From Trichosphaerium sp. ATCC 40318 (lineage: Eukaryota > Discosea > Flabellinia > Trichosidae): DNA of 64,000 nt. Made by a program: the position numbers and the translations under genes. How positions within the stretch are numbered: position 1 is the stretch's first letter; each line of letters begins with the position of its first letter. The DNA is taken from NCBI GenBank assembly GCA_038496445.1, contig JALMLS010000421.1, forward strand, positions 124,001-188,000. Direction: 5' to 3'. This document shows positions 34,476 to 46,096 of the stretch, one piece after another. A model generated the notes under the pieces. It was not told the origin of the DNA and made no database searches. It saw nothing but the letters and a program-made list of their open reading frames with translations.

Positions 34476-35414
34476 CGGAAATTTCGACCATGAAGCTCCT
34501 GGAACAATTCAAGCTCAGGATTTCTCAGATTTCAGCGACAAAACAGCCGGAAACAGCGGTACAGTTTCTTTTTTTATTCTTCGTTTTTGTTGATACAAGT
34601 TGTATTCTGACAGTGTGTAGGCGGTGACTCTTGTGCAGCTAACAACCATGGTTCCTCTCGCCTTGTAGATTTACAAGAAACCAGTGATATCGGTGGTGAT
34701 TGCAACATCGGTTGGGTTAAGTCTGGTGAATGGGTTGAATACGAAGTTGACTTTACAGAAGAGGCTGAATATGAAATTGATTTCCGTGTCTCTGCAAAAG
34801 GTTCAGCCACAAAACGTATCACAGTCGAAATAGATGGAGATTCCAGAAACTTAGAGCTAAAAGCTACAGATGGATGGGGTAAATGGGAGACACAAACCGT
34901 TGTCTTTGGTAAGGTAGACGAAGGAGATCACGCTGTTAAAATTACCTTCAAAACCGACGAGATCAACGTCAACTACATGACATTCAAAGTCAAAGGAGAC
35001 AACAACAACAACAATAACTGCCCCGGAAAACGTTCTCTCTCTTCGTACGTGTTTTATTTTTCGGGTTTTTTCTACTTTTTTTTGACTTGCTTTCTTGTCG
35101 TATTAACTTGACCCTGTACTCACTTTTGTTCTTTTAGTGATGCTGTGATTGTACAAGAATCCGCTAAATTGACAAGAGGCGCTTCAAACGATGTAATGAT
35201 CAAGTACTTCGCCGAGGAAGACAGTGTTCTACAAGTAACTTTGTGGAATGACTGGACACGTGTTGTTTCTGGTGAAACTCGTGTTGCTGCTGGTAGCGCT
35301 GCTGCTAATGTAACTCTTGCTGTACCTGAGTTTAAACAAACTGAGAATGTATTTATGACCACACAAATGTACCCTTTGAGCCGCTCTGAGGAGACTAAAG
35401 TCATATTAAACTAA
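33604..35414 (+). CDS. secreted LPMO-like protein with CBM6 module
   Basis: Three exons: 33604-34558, 34621-35044 and 35138-35414. The signal peptide MSAQQVLCLLVVLFCVHNAIA is followed directly by His (HSYLFDDP), so cleavage would expose the N-terminal His needed for an LPMO histidine brace. A second His lies in ARNNHKHGYVRVAIVPW and an axial Tyr candidate in GDYYSCASIRV. Cys positions (GGCR, GPCEDY) fit disulfides. After about 200 residues come a Pro run (34405-34430) and an Asn run (34435-34476) as a linker. A CBM6-like beta-sandwich follows: EAPGTIQAQDF, SGEWVEYEVDFTEEAEYEID, GKWETQTVVF and NVNYMTFKVKG. The last exon encodes a third beta-rich domain ending EETKVILN. It probably cleaves chitin or cellulose oxidatively with copper. 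The exact AA family cannot be fixed by eye; the large single exon suggests strong expression. Confidence 0.72.
34405..34476 (+). repeat. Pro run followed by (AAC)n Asn run
   Basis: Trinucleotide repeats CCA/CCT and then AAC within the LPMO-like gene, encoding a flexible linker between the catalytic and CBM6 domains. Length polymorphism between isolates would be expected. Confidence 0.9.
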
Positions 35415-35804
35415 ATAAATTCCATCTACTTACTAGTTAGCCTTTGATTTGCCATTGCTTTCTCCTGTCGTAACCACTGATTTTAACTGTATGTATATCT
35501 TGTGTGAACTATGCGATCATTCGTCGTAAAATGCACCTGGATCTACAGACTACATAGCAGAGAACGATGACAAACAAAACGGTTTTTTTTACAACATCGT
35601 ATGTGAGTTTTTTTTTGCTCAGATTTTTCTCGGCTGCAGACCATTACTGACTTCTGAGTATTTTTATTGTATCGCGTACCACGTATTTGGTTTTTCTTGA
35701 GAATAGAGATACATTTTATCCGGATTTTGAAGGTCAAATACTTGACAAGTCAAGGCCAAACAAAAACTGCGAGAAAAAATATTGTACTACAGTGTGCACA
35801 ACGA
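35415..35804. other. intergenic region before the LRR gene
   Basis: 3' flank of the LPMO-like gene and promoter side of the LRR gene. An open frame runs into the LRR gene from 35667 but the signal peptide starts at 35805. Nothing else seen. Confidence 0.45.
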
Positions 35805-38800
35805 ATGTTTCGGCAATTCGCTATTGGCTTGTTAGTTACTACTCTATTGTGCTTATGCCAATGCCAAACGCCAGCAGAGGAAGTAATCTTGAGTCAAATA
35901 GCAGAAGCATTTAATTACAACGAAACAATAACTTGTGAGTAGAAAGCGAAAACGCTACATCGAAGGTACTGTACACGCGCTCTTTTCTTCCTGCGAATTC
36001 TTTGAAAATACGAGGATAAAAAACAAAATAAATTAATCACGTGATGAGTAGTCACCTTTGTTGTAGGCTGAGTGTAATAGCGAAAATAAGGTGACTTCAT
36101 TGTACGTCAGTGCTAATTTTTTTTTTACGTCACGTGTTTTTTCTCTTCTTTTGCTTATAATCCCCTTAAGAACGCTTACACTGTTCGCGACTACTACAAG
36201 TAGGCCTATATTCGTAATCCCTATCGCCATTGAAGGATTAGTCTATTTATCGCAGCTGTACGCTACATGATGATGTTTACGCCCGAATAGGCAAACAACT
36301 ACGATACAAAAAAGGCGGCCTTGTTTTTTTTTTTTTTTCAAACCTTCCCATAATTGCGGGATAGCGAAATCGCCTCCTCGTATCTAGATGGCACAAGCAT
36401 AAAGGTATTATCAAAGCTACCTTCTCTTCGTAAATTGTACGTAATGGTGTCAAACGACAACAGTTTTGCACTGACATTTCCATGAGAAATCTCAACAACC
36501 CCATCAATTTTTCTAACCATTCCCTAGGTCTTTTTCACATGTTACATTCTTTGGTCCTACAATCATAGACCTAAGCGACCTGCCCGACATTGGTTCACCA
36601 CCAACTTCTCAACCAACTTCAAACCTACAAGTCCTCCTGTGGCTCCAACTAACGCGTCAGGACTGGCGTGCGTCAAAAAAAAAACCAGAAGCTGACTTCT
36701 GACCTCACCAAAAACTAGTTCCGAAAAAACAAAACGAGGTGTCGGTGTTGGGATACGCGAGCTGTACGCACGAGTTTGTTTTTTCTCATTAATCATTCTC
36801 TAATTATGCACAGAACTTTTTTTGACTGCGGTTTAACAACCTTACCTCTTACCTCGTCGTCACCTTTCCTTGAAGTACTGTTCGTAATAATTATTTATGA
36901 AGAAAAAAATTATGCTAACTTTTCTTCACAGGGATATTACCGCTAATCATATTAATGCATTGCCTTCTACCATTGATTTTCCGTCATTAAGGGTAAGAAG
37001 GTTTTTATTAACCATAGTTCGTTATTGTATAACACGTGTTAGGCGTTGTACATGGAAGAAAATACTTTTGAAGCGTTTCCAAACCAAGTTTTGGCTTTAA
37101 CTTCTTTGGAGATACTGTACGTCAAATAATCACGTTTCAAATCACGTGATTTGATTCGACTCACCTTTAAATAAGAGATATACAAAGAAATGCGATGACG
37201 GGTAGCTTACCTTCAATGGGTAGTCTAACAGCGTTAAAAAGCTTGTATCCAGTATTTTTTTTAATGCATCATGCATTTCTAAGATCTTTTTTAACTCTCA
37301 AGGAACCTACAATTTAATAGCCTCACATCGTCAATACCTTCTTCATTCTCGCTGATGACGTCTCTAGAGCGCGTGTAAGTGACCTTTATAACATACAATG
37401 AGCGTAACATACTGTAGTGTTCTTAACGACAACCAATTAACCGGAACAATTGATATGTTTTCTGATCTTCCGAACTTGGTAGAATTATCTCTTGTTAATA
37501 ATCAGCTTGATGGACCAATACCACGCTTTGAGTCAACACAATTAGAGATATTGTACGTTAATTTATAAATGTACGGTCATCCATTGCAGAAATATTTACA
37601 AATACAAGGCGTCTAACAAGGAACAACTTCGATAGTATTATGGATGGCTTTGATAGGATGGACAATCTACTCATCATGTACGTGGATCCTCCTTTGTTAA
37701 TACTTAAAGCAGCCATTCTTAGAACCTTTTGCAGCCGTAGGTTTTGCAATACAAGTTGTTTTGTCTTCGTGTCATTAGTTTGTTTGTAACTTTTCTTTAG
37801 TGATTTAGAAGGTAACAAAATAAAATCTCCGTTTCCAATCTCAGTAACAACACATGTAAACCTAACCTATGTGTACGATGCCATTGTTATTTAATCTATT
37901 TATTAAACGCTTATAGAAACCTTCGCAACAATTCTATTTACGGGGAGTTACCTCAAAACTTTGCTTCAAATCTTGGACAAAGCAATAAACTGGTTTATTT
38001 GTACGTACACAGAATATCACGTGTGTTTTTTGACTCACGTGATTTATTCATAGCGATATTGGTCGTAACAACATGACTGGTAACTTGACGTTGCAGTCAT
38101 GGGAGATGATTAATATGACTTCTGGGAGCCTTGTACTGGATTTTAACAAGTTCAGTGGAGAAGTACCGCTTGGTATTTTAAAGACTGGAGCAAAACTTGT
38201 TTATTTGAACAATAACTTACTTGATGATATATTATTACCTCCCTTTGATGAATTAGCAGCAAACATGGCAGTAATAGACTTGAGTGGTAATGATGTTGGT
38301 GGAAGTTTGAGTATGTTTAACTTTTTTTTTGTTCAGTATCAGCCTTGAACGTTAACTGTTTTACAGCTTTCTTGAAAAATATTTCAAGAAGAGATCTACA
38401 ATTGTACGATACTTGCTTAGAAAATTACATTAATGAAAATGTCATTTTTTTTCTAAAATCACGTGATAGCTAGCTAGGTGTACTTTAGTTGTTTTTTTTG
38501 TTTTCACTTTTTTCTTACATTTTTTTAAGGCGACTTGTGGAAACACCAATATGTTGTCCGTTCAACTTTTCAGATGGCGATATACCGTACATATCAATGC
38601 CACAACAATGTTCAGGTATTATACATACATTAAATTAAAAGCATTTGCATAGAAGTACGGTGTTTGACTTCCTGGGTTTTTTTAGGTTGTTTTGAAATAG
38701 AAGGGCGCTTTGGACATAACTGCAAGTGTGAAAGACCTCTGCCTCCTTTCGAGGTATGTGAACTCTAAGTTGAGCGTGTATTTAAAGTATTCTGTAGGGT

Positions 38801-39580
38801 GTTCTATGCACTGAGGAAGGTGAATTCAAAGTAGACTGTAAATTTGTTGGTCAACTTGAAGCATCAGCAGACACGTTTCCTCTTGATGTCCCGATCACTA
38901 TCATTGGCGATGTTCTTATTGGTAATACCATTAACGTCACTAACCCTAATGCGGGAATCACCATATCTGGTACTCCTCAAAAAACATTCTTAAACAAGAG
39001 ACTTACAACCGAAACTTAAAGGTTCTTTTTGTTTGGAGAATACAACATTTACAGTGAACTTCAACGATTTATTCAATGAAAATGAAAACGGACGTATTGA
39101 TCTCTTAAAGTATTCTGAGCTAAATGACAGCTGTAATGGTATAGCTACAGTAGATGCAGAACTACCTGAATGTGCAGAATTCCAGATAGAGAAAACAGAG
39201 AACAGTTTTAGTGGTACCTCTTGATGCTCTAAACGAAAAACTTATTGTTTCCTAGTTTTGTATATTGGAGATGGTTGTAGTAGTGGTAATGTAGGTATTG
39301 TTGTAGGCTCTGTTTTGTCTATATTATTCGTTGTTATAATTGCTGTGGTTATAACAGTTGTACTGCTTACAGTAAAGCCAATACGAAGATGGGTGGTGCC
39401 ATATAGAGACAGAAAAAGTACGCAAAACTAAATACTTCTGGACACATTTTGGTTCCTCTAGAAGTACCTGTGTTTTTAAACACTGGTTGTTTTTATTCTA
39501 ACGTATTTTAACCTTATGTAGAAAAAGAAAAATCAGCGAGAGATATGTCGCCAAGGCCTTCAATGGAGGAGAATATTTAA
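35805..39580 (+). CDS. LRR receptor-like type I membrane protein without kinase
   Basis: Signal peptide MFRQFAIGLLVTTLLCLCQC at 35805, then leucine-rich repeats, many lying one per exon of about 70-80 nt ending in a GTACG donor. Readable units include LTGTIDMFSDLPNLVELSL, LVNNQLDGPIPRFESTQLEI, LTRNNFDSIMDGFDRMDNLL, NLRNNSIYGELPQNFASN, NNMTGNLTLQSWEMINM and FSGEVPLGILKTGAKLVYL. After the LRRs comes a Cys-containing region (PICCPFNFSDGDIPY, CFEIEGRFGHNCKCERPLPP), then a beta-rich part with an N-glycosylation site in NTINVTNPNAG. A single TM helix (GSVLSILFVVIIAVVITVVL) and a short basic tail with MSPRPSMEENI follow; stop at 39580. Resembles plant or amoebal LRR receptor-like proteins. The first exon junction (about 35938) and the exons at 36340-36700 are uncertain. 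Confidence 0.75.
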
Positions 39581-39958
39581 ACCAACGATTGTACAAAAAA
39601 AAAAATAGAAAAAAGCTTGAGCAACTCTCCTCGCTGTTTTGCCTCTAAATATTAGACGCCTGATAAACCCTAATATCACAGAAGTTTTACAGTAATAAGG
39701 CTTTCAAAGCCAATTATCATATAAAGCAGAAAAGCTGAGGGTTGAAAACTACTTCAAAAAATTTTGACTTCACATCTTTTTTCACCTTGTTCTAGTACGA
39801 GTTTCACTAGGATCAGAAGTTGTTTAATTTCCTCTACTGATAGAAAATGTACTTGTAAGTCATATCCATGTTTACAAGCATTGCTATTTATCACGACTGG
39901 CTTTGACCTATTTTTTTTTTTATGGCACGTGTTTAGTAATCGAAAGCCAACATCAAAA
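39581..39958. other. intergenic region
   Basis: Between the LRR receptor-like gene and the F-box fragment. T-rich tracts and one CACGTG near 39926, 33 nt before the fragment's ATG. No gene. Confidence 0.45.
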
Positions 39959-40090
39959 ATGGACAACTGCACAACTCTCCGATTTTTAAATGAAGCACCT
40001 ACAGAGATATTAGTACTAATACTACAATTCGTTCCTAACGAATTCATGCCTTACGTTATCAACGTCAGAAATCACAGGCAAAGGCAGTAA
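39959..40090 (+). pseudogene. truncated F-box gene fragment
   Basis: The ATG at 39959 opens MDNCTTLRFLNEAPTEILVL followed by ILQFVPNEFMPYVINV, matching the N-terminal F-box of the intact F-box-LRR genes nearby (compare PREIWVLILSFMPRACIPYK of 54464-55315). The frame stops after 43 codons, before any LRR. Its CACGTG upstream element survives. Read as a remnant of a once complete F-box-LRR gene, though a very short functional protein cannot be excluded. Confidence 0.55.
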
Positions 40091-40493
40091 GTCTCTATGA
40101 AAATTATACGAAAATAAATGAAGTTGGGCTATTGCACCTCAAATAAAAACCGTTAATTTTGCTCCACAACGCATCTGGTTCGCTAGTCAAACCTCAACTG
40201 ACATTACAGAACGTCAAAATGCAAAGTCACTTATCAAAATACTGTATTCAATTGGCTCAAATTAACACAATAATACACAGCTATTAAAAACATGTGCCAT
40301 GATGTGTCATGCAATGATAAGAATTTCCTGTTTTTACCTTTGGTAAATCACGTGATTTCTGGCAGTTGTACTCTGAAATCAAGACAACCTCCATCATTAA
40401 TTTAGATCAGTGAAAATTCTCTTACTTAAGCCCACGTGTTTAGTCCAACACTTCAGTGAGCTTAAATACAATCAAACACGTACACCTTCTTTG
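40091..40493. other. intergenic region, promoter of F-box-LRR gene
   Basis: Carries CACGTG at 40349-40354 and a second near 40433. The open frame of the next gene extends back to 40410, but the first 28 residues lack conservation-like features, so 40494 is preferred as the start. Confidence 0.45.
40349..40354. promoter_or_regulatory. CACGTG palindrome upstream of F-box-LRR gene
   Basis: Within TCACGTGA, 140 nt before the preferred start at 40494 and 56 nt before the alternative ATG at 40410. Confidence 0.45.
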
Positions 40494-41408
40494 ATGTCGT
40501 CAAAGTCACACCGCTTCCCCACGCACAAGATTGAAACTCCACAGCTACCGCCAGAGACATTGACGCATATTCTACGTTGTTTAGACAAAAATGATCGTAT
40601 TGCTGCTTCTACAGTCTCTCACATCTTCAACGATATCATTCGTCATAATATAGGATTTGATAATATCAAAATAACAGCTGTACAAGACTGCAACGTTCTT
40701 AAAGGCAGTCCATTGCTTAAAAACACAACAATCAAATGCCGAGCAAAGATTTTCTATCCAGCTGACTCTTTGGCTTGTCTTTCTGGTGTTCATACAATAG
40801 ACCTTCAACATACCTCGATAGACGATGAAGGTATCCTCGCATTAACAAAGGATGCGGATCACAACATTCATAGCATTAACTTGTCCTTTACTGGTGTAAC
40901 AGACGTGTCTTTAAAGGCACTGAGTGGTGTACACACGATCAACATACAGAGCTGTCAGTATATCACAGTTGAAGGCATAAAGGCATTAAAAGAAGTACAT
41001 ACAATACATCTAAAGAACCCTCCAGATTCTTGGTTGAAACATCTTAGCAATGTACATTCAGTTCATATTTCATTCCGTAAAATGTCAGATGAAGGTCTCA
41101 AGTCATTGATAAATGTAAAACACCTTTCATTATACTATTGTGATAATGTCAGAGACTCTGGTCTAAAACACTTGGTCAATCTTGAGTATCTTGGTGCTTT
41201 TGACTGTAACTCTAAATTTGGTGATTGTCTCAAATTTACATTCGACTGTTTAAAGCACATGAAGTCGCTCAAACACACTGACATTCACAGCAGTGGTTTT
41301 TTTACAATACAAGACCTTCAAAAATTGGATATAACTTGGGTACTAGTGAACTCCAATGGTAAGATATATCGATCCTCTAAATTCAAGAAAAGTCAGCACT
41401 GTAAATAA
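40494..41408 (+). CDS. intronless F-box-LRR protein
   Basis: Single-exon gene. The N-terminal F-box reads QLPPETLTHILRCLDKNDRI followed by AASTVSHIFNDII. Leucine-rich repeats of 21-23 residues follow on the pattern GVHTIxLxxxxxTDxGxxAL. Examples are LSGVHTIDLQHTSIDDEGIL, LSGVHTINIQSCQYITVEGI and LINVKHLSLYYCDNVRDSGL. F-box-LRR proteins select substrates for SCF ubiquitin ligases. Related to 46097-46867 and 54464-55315 but with more diverged repeats, so probably the older copy. An upstream ATG at 40410 would add 28 residues. Confidence 0.82.
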   Translation: MSSKSHRFPTHKIETPQLPPETLTHILRCLDKNDRIAASTVSHIFNDIIRHNIGFDNIKITAVQDCNVLKGSPLLKNTTIKCRAKIFYPADSLACLSGVHTIDLQHTSIDDEGILALTKDADHNIHSINLSFTGVTDVSLKALSGVHTINIQSCQYITVEGIKALKEVHTIHLKNPPDSWLKHLSNVHSVHISFRKMSDEGLKSLINVKHLSLYYCDNVRDSGLKHLVNLEYLGAFDCNSKFGDCLKFTFDCLKHMKSLKHTDIHSSGFFTIQDLQKLDITWVLVNSNGKIYRSSKFKKSQHCK

Positions 41409-42139
41409 ACAAACAGTTTTCCTTACAAGCTTTTTTCTTAATAGCCTATGGACATGAGTTCTCAAATAAATTCTCTCTTGTTTCTGTTCATCTAATCTTT
41501 ACAATGACAAGTTTTAATAAGTGGCATACTATTTGTAGTACCTCAGAAATTAAGCAAACTGTATGGTATTGACAAAAATGGAAAAAAGGGCGAATCTGCA
41601 TTACAAAATGTGTTTGATATACTTTACTTTTATTTGTCTGCATTACTTGGAGCGGATCGTTCTAAGGCAGACATACAATGCCCATCAAGGGCTTACATTG
41701 GAGTTGCACCAACGCTCCCAATACAAAGAAATACTTTCAGGACACCTATGTGTTTGTTATCCATTCTATGTAAGCCAATAGCAGCCATGTAATGTTTCTA
41801 GCAGTTTTAAAAATGTTGGAATTTGATTTTGCCATAAATGCATAACATTGCTCTTACCACAGAATTCTGTTGCTTCATTCGCTTCAAGTTTGAAGTAAAA
41901 AAGTAAGCTACAAATGCATTTATTTAATGCTGTTGAAAGAGCCTTAAAACAATACGTAAGATTGACTCCGCAACAAATTAGAAGCTCATCGGTTTATAAC
42001 AGTGTAGCAAGCTGCTAGTATTTTTGTGTTGTGTTATGGCATACGATAATTGGGGATGATACGAAGCATGAGATTTGGGAAAAGCATACATAATTCGTGT
42101 TTTATTTTTTCACGTATTACAAAGTAATGCACTGAGCCA
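41409..42139. other. intergenic region with a coding-like fragment
   Basis: About 730 nt. A plus-strand frame ending at 41792 shows coding-like codon use: LSKLYGIDKNGKKGESALQN, then FDILYFYLSALLGADRSKAD and AYIGVAPTLPIQRN. It appears to begin after a CAG acceptor near 41549. No family recognised and no upstream exon found; possibly the last exon or remnant of a gene. Confidence 0.3.
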
Positions 42140-43236
42140 CTATGGAAACCACTTATGTGCCGAAATAAATCCGCCTATTAGCGTTGGGGATATTTTACCT
42201 ACCATAAAAACTGGTGACGGGGCACATAGTTCTCCTCCAATATGAAAACCAATCAAGTCGTTTCCTGTTTCTTTCTTAAAATTATCACATATTGTTTGAG
42301 CCATTCTTTTCCTCTCATGGAACGCTGCAATCATCCCTGGATCACAATCATGATTCTCATCATCATGTACGAGAACGTGATTGAATATTGCCTATTCATT
42401 ATAAGTTAATAAAATTACAAATGAAGTAAACAGTAAGCACTTTGAAACATCGCAGAAAAAAAAATAGGTTTCGAAAAAAGTATGTCTCGCCGTTTCTCGT
42501 ACTTTTTTAATCTTCTCATTAACCTTAATAGCTTTAATAAACTCTTTTTTAGTATTACCAACAGATGCATCACAGCTTAATACAATAGGATAATACTTAT
42601 ACTCATTTCTTGAGACACATTTAATTTTATACTCCCTCATTGTAGCACACCACTTCTTTATCAAGTGCATCATCTTGTACCCTTCTCTTGATGTTTTAAA
42701 ATGACCCTTTACACCATCAAAATCTTGTTGTATTAAGAAATTACTAGACGAGACAATCAAAGGAGGTGTCCATAGATCAAATACCTCAGTATCTCTAAAA
42801 CCAAAATTAATACAATATCGACAAACTTGACGTCAAGTTTTCATTGAATATAGGACAATTGTGTTTTAAACAAAGGCGGGAAATATGAATTTGTAATTAT
42901 GTACGTTGTTGGAGGTGGATTAAAAGAGAAACCGAAATCCTCAGTGAAGTCTATAATGCAATACTTCCAAATCAACGGTAAACGCATTCTGTCATCGGTG
43001 TGTATCATTTTAGGTGCTTTTTGATACTCTGGAAGCACTGAGAAGTCAAAATCAGCTTTTAGGCGTTTATAGAATACAAACTCTACTCCTTCGCTAAACG
43101 CTCTACTAACAGCGGATACGCTAGCAGTCCCACACAATGGCAAATAGGAGCATATAAGCGTTAAAAGCTCTGGAGTGTCTAAAACGCGTATAACTGACGA
43201 ATCCATTGTATTTTTGGTTTGTTTTGGCGATTCCAC
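42140..43236 (-). CDS. F-box protein with unknown C-terminal domain
   Basis: Three exons. The start is at 43236 or in-frame Met at 43206. F-box: RVLDTPELLTLICSYLPLCG then VSAVSRAFSEGVEF. An intron (GTCCTA...TTTTAG) joins to LDTEVFDLWTPPLIVSSSNF and KGHFKTSREGYKMMHLIKKW, with PIVLSCDASVGNTKKEF. A GTACGAG intron leads to AIFNHVLVHDDENHDCD and MAQTICDNFKKETGNDLIGF, ending HKWFP at 42140. The C-terminal part has no recognised domain. Unlike the other F-box genes here it has introns, so it is likely an older resident of the genome. Confidence 0.62.
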
Positions 43237-43377
43237 TGTTTAGGGCGATTGAAGAAAACAAGTTTTTGGAAGGCAAAACGCTTTCTGGCCAAATACTTCT
43301 TCATTAGATTATTCACGTACTCATTTCTGCAGATTTTCTTTACGTACACACACGCGCAAATGCCATTCTAGAAAAAA

Positions 43378-45555
43378 ATGAGTGTAAACGGTCATACAAC
43401 GGTAAGAAAGTCGATCGTCTTGCAAACTAGTCTATAACAATATATAAGGCATCAGATCCGCAATTTGGCACCTTTCCAGAAGAATACTGGCAGAATTTCA
43501 AACCAAGCATTGAAATTCCTTTAAAATGTTTTTATTGGTATAATGATACGTTTTAAGCAAAACTGACGCCATCTATAAGCGTACAAATAGAAAATATATC
43601 CAAACCTGCCAAAACTGCGCCAATTGATCCTCAGCAGGCAATAAAAGATGCGAAGCTTCTTAAGAAGAACATAGCAGGGCTAGGTACACGGACTTCGTTC
43701 GTAACGCACCTACTAACCCTATTATATAGCCAAGCTATTTAAACTATGTCCGCCAGCATCAAGCACGACACCCAAATTAATTACACCGAAAGGTAAGTCT
43801 TAAAAAAGAGCTTTCGCCAAAACATAATCAAAACCGCTTTCAGCGCATTGAAATGAATTATTTATTCCAAAACTAGGTCTGCAAAATCCAAAAAATAAAT
43901 GCTACATAAATGCTGTCCTACAAGCGCTTGTTTGGACTCCTCAATTATGTTTATGGCTTGACCATGTTCTAAAGTTTGTCAATAGAACTAAAACACACAG
44001 TCATGTGCCACCATGCACGAAGAAATTGTACGTTTCTATTTCTAAGATTTATATGACTTTGGTTTTCAAATCAATATGTCACTGGTAGTTCACTCTAAAC
44101 CTAAAGCATTACTATGTGCTTAAGATATTCGCCGTGGAAAATGTTTTCAACGTTATAATGTATCGTTTGCTGACCGATACATGAACTAGAAGTGTTTTTT
44201 TTCTTCAATGATTTTACTTGATTTTTTTTTTTACATCTCGTGACTTACGTTATTTTTTACAGGTTACAGCTTTTTGGGGATCTTAAAAATACTGTAAACA
44301 GGCGTCCAGTTGTACCTAGTTACTTTTACGACTTGTTAGATAAATTTCGTATGCAACAAACAGCACAACAAGACGCTCAAGAATTTTTAACTTTCTTGCT
44401 TGATTCAACTCATGATGAAGCGATAACAGCATTTAAAGACAAATCATCTTCTCTTTTACAAGATAAAGAGCCTGAACAACAAGGCTGGCAAACAGTTACA
44501 GGAAAGAAAACAGCAACAGAAGAAATGACAGTAAGCCCTAAAGATTTTTTTGTGTTGGTCATTTTTTTTCAACATTATGCAACTACAATGTCGTAGAAAA
44601 CGAAATGATTATTGCCATTTTTCGGTTACATTCTATCCTTAAATTGCTTAACTCGCTTTTACTGGTTACCAGCTATTATTGTGGAACTATTATTCTTTGA
44701 AACCTGAGAAAAAAACGTTTTGTTTTTTTTTGTTTTTGTAACTTTCTTCTAGAGCATTGACCAATGGCCAAAATCATATATTTCTAAGATATACCGCACA
44801 TATGTACGTTCACAAATCCAAGAACGTGGCAAGAGTACAAGTAGATCGAATATTGAACCTCATTATACAATACCAATTCAGATACACAACACAGCCGTTA
44901 CATCCGTATGTTTGAAAAAAGCACTGATTTTTTTTCTCAAAACATTCTTCTTTTAGGTTTCTACTGGCCTAACACAGTTTCTTTCTCGTCAAAAACTTCA
45001 AGATTATAAGAATGGTGCTACTATAGTAACTCATATACACGGTCTTCCGCCTGTATTGATCCTTCACTTGCAACGTTTCGAGTTTGGTGGCAGTGTTTCA
45101 AAAGTTAAGAAAGAAATCGATTATCCTCTCTCTTTGGTAATGCAAAAAGAATGGTTATCTAAAGAAATACAATCTAGTAAGCCTATTCAATATAAGCTAC
45201 ATGCAGGTACGCTTTATGTTTGACAAAAGGTCCCCACATCAAAACAAGTGACATGAATTTCTTTTTCTTCTTTTTTTCTGAATGTTATCTTAGTTATCAG
45301 TCATGTTGGCCATACAGCAAGTAGTGGACACTATATTGCACAGGTATTGTATTTTGAATTCATTCTTTATTTACGTTGTATTTATAGGTTCACTGTGGCA
45401 AAGGTGGTTGGATTACATTCAATGACACAAGGTACTTTTTTTTTTTTTTAGTCCATTATCTAAGCGGTTTTTCCAGCGTATTTGGTCCTGTTCCTGATCA
45501 TCGACGTGACCCTGAAGATGCTTATTTATTATTTTACAAGCGTGTAAAGTGTTAG
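43378..45555 (+). CDS. USP10-like ubiquitin carboxyl-terminal hydrolase
   Basis: Multi-exon gene; start 43378 (MSVNGHTTASDPQFGTFPEE). The disordered N-terminal part is followed by the Cys box GLQNPKNKCYINAVLQAL at about 43880-43930, with the catalytic Cys in KCY. The central domain has QTAQQDAQEFLTFLLDSTHD. Then come RTYVRSQIQERGKSTSRSN, LPPVLILHLQRFEFGG and the His box GHTASSGHYIAQVHCG followed by GGWITFNDT. It ends AYLLFYKRVKC at 45555. Order and spacing match USP10/Ubp3, a deubiquitinase that acts with G3BP/Bre5-type partners. All catalytic residues appear present. The exon between 44030 and 44260 is not fully resolved. Confidence 0.9.
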
Positions 45556-46096
45556 AGATCCAAAAAAAATGACGACCACAGCGTTGTGGTTATGTGTATT
45601 ATGTACAGTATTTAGTGATTTAAAAAAAAACATTATTTGATGTTTCCTCGTGTTATGTAAAACTAATATGATCCTTTTACCTTCGATATCAGTTTTCTGT
45701 TTCAGTGAATAGCAGAAGCGTATATCTTTAGATTTAAACGATCTCTAGGCACAACATGCACAACATTTTGATCAACTTGTTTTTTTGTTAAATTTCCATT
45801 TGTATCCTCGAATGTCATGTTTTTTCATCTGTACTAATCCACGTACTACTTTCATTTTTTGATTCATAATATTGTGCAATGTATAAATAAAAGGTTTTGT
45901 TGCAGTTTCATAGCTTCGAGCTTGAAGTTCAATGAATGCAGCGCTCAAAATAGTGCAAAGTGTGGTACACAACCGATTGAAACTCAAAAATAGTCAAAGC
46001 TACCCAAACAACAAACTAGTAACACCATAGCAGTCTCAGACCTGGTGACATTTCCAAACTAGCGAGATATAATAACAATAAGTTCTAAACCCTAAG
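45556..46096. other. intergenic region with a small minus-strand frame
   Basis: Contains the minus-strand frame listed at 45772-45987 and the promoter of the F-box-LRR gene. Nothing else seen. Confidence 0.4.
45772..45987 (-). CDS. possible 3' exon of a small basic, perhaps mitochondrial, protein
   Basis: The frame encodes AAFIELQARSYETATKPFIY and ends MKKHDIRGYKWKFNKKTS. It lacks an ATG at its 5' end, so an upstream exon (for example beginning at the ATG at about 46052) would be needed. The basic MKKH-containing C-terminus vaguely recalls small mitochondrial ribosomal proteins of the mS38 type; this is a weak similarity. Confidence 0.35.
   Translation of the reverse strand: MSFNRLCTTLCTILSAAFIELQARSYETATKPFIYTLHNIMNQKMKVVRGLVQMKKHDIRGYKWKFNKKTS

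Noticed and set aside
34196-34512. Poly-Cys and poly-Val open frames opposite the LPMO linker
   Set aside because: Antisense reading of (AAC)n and CCA repeats; no start context or conservation.
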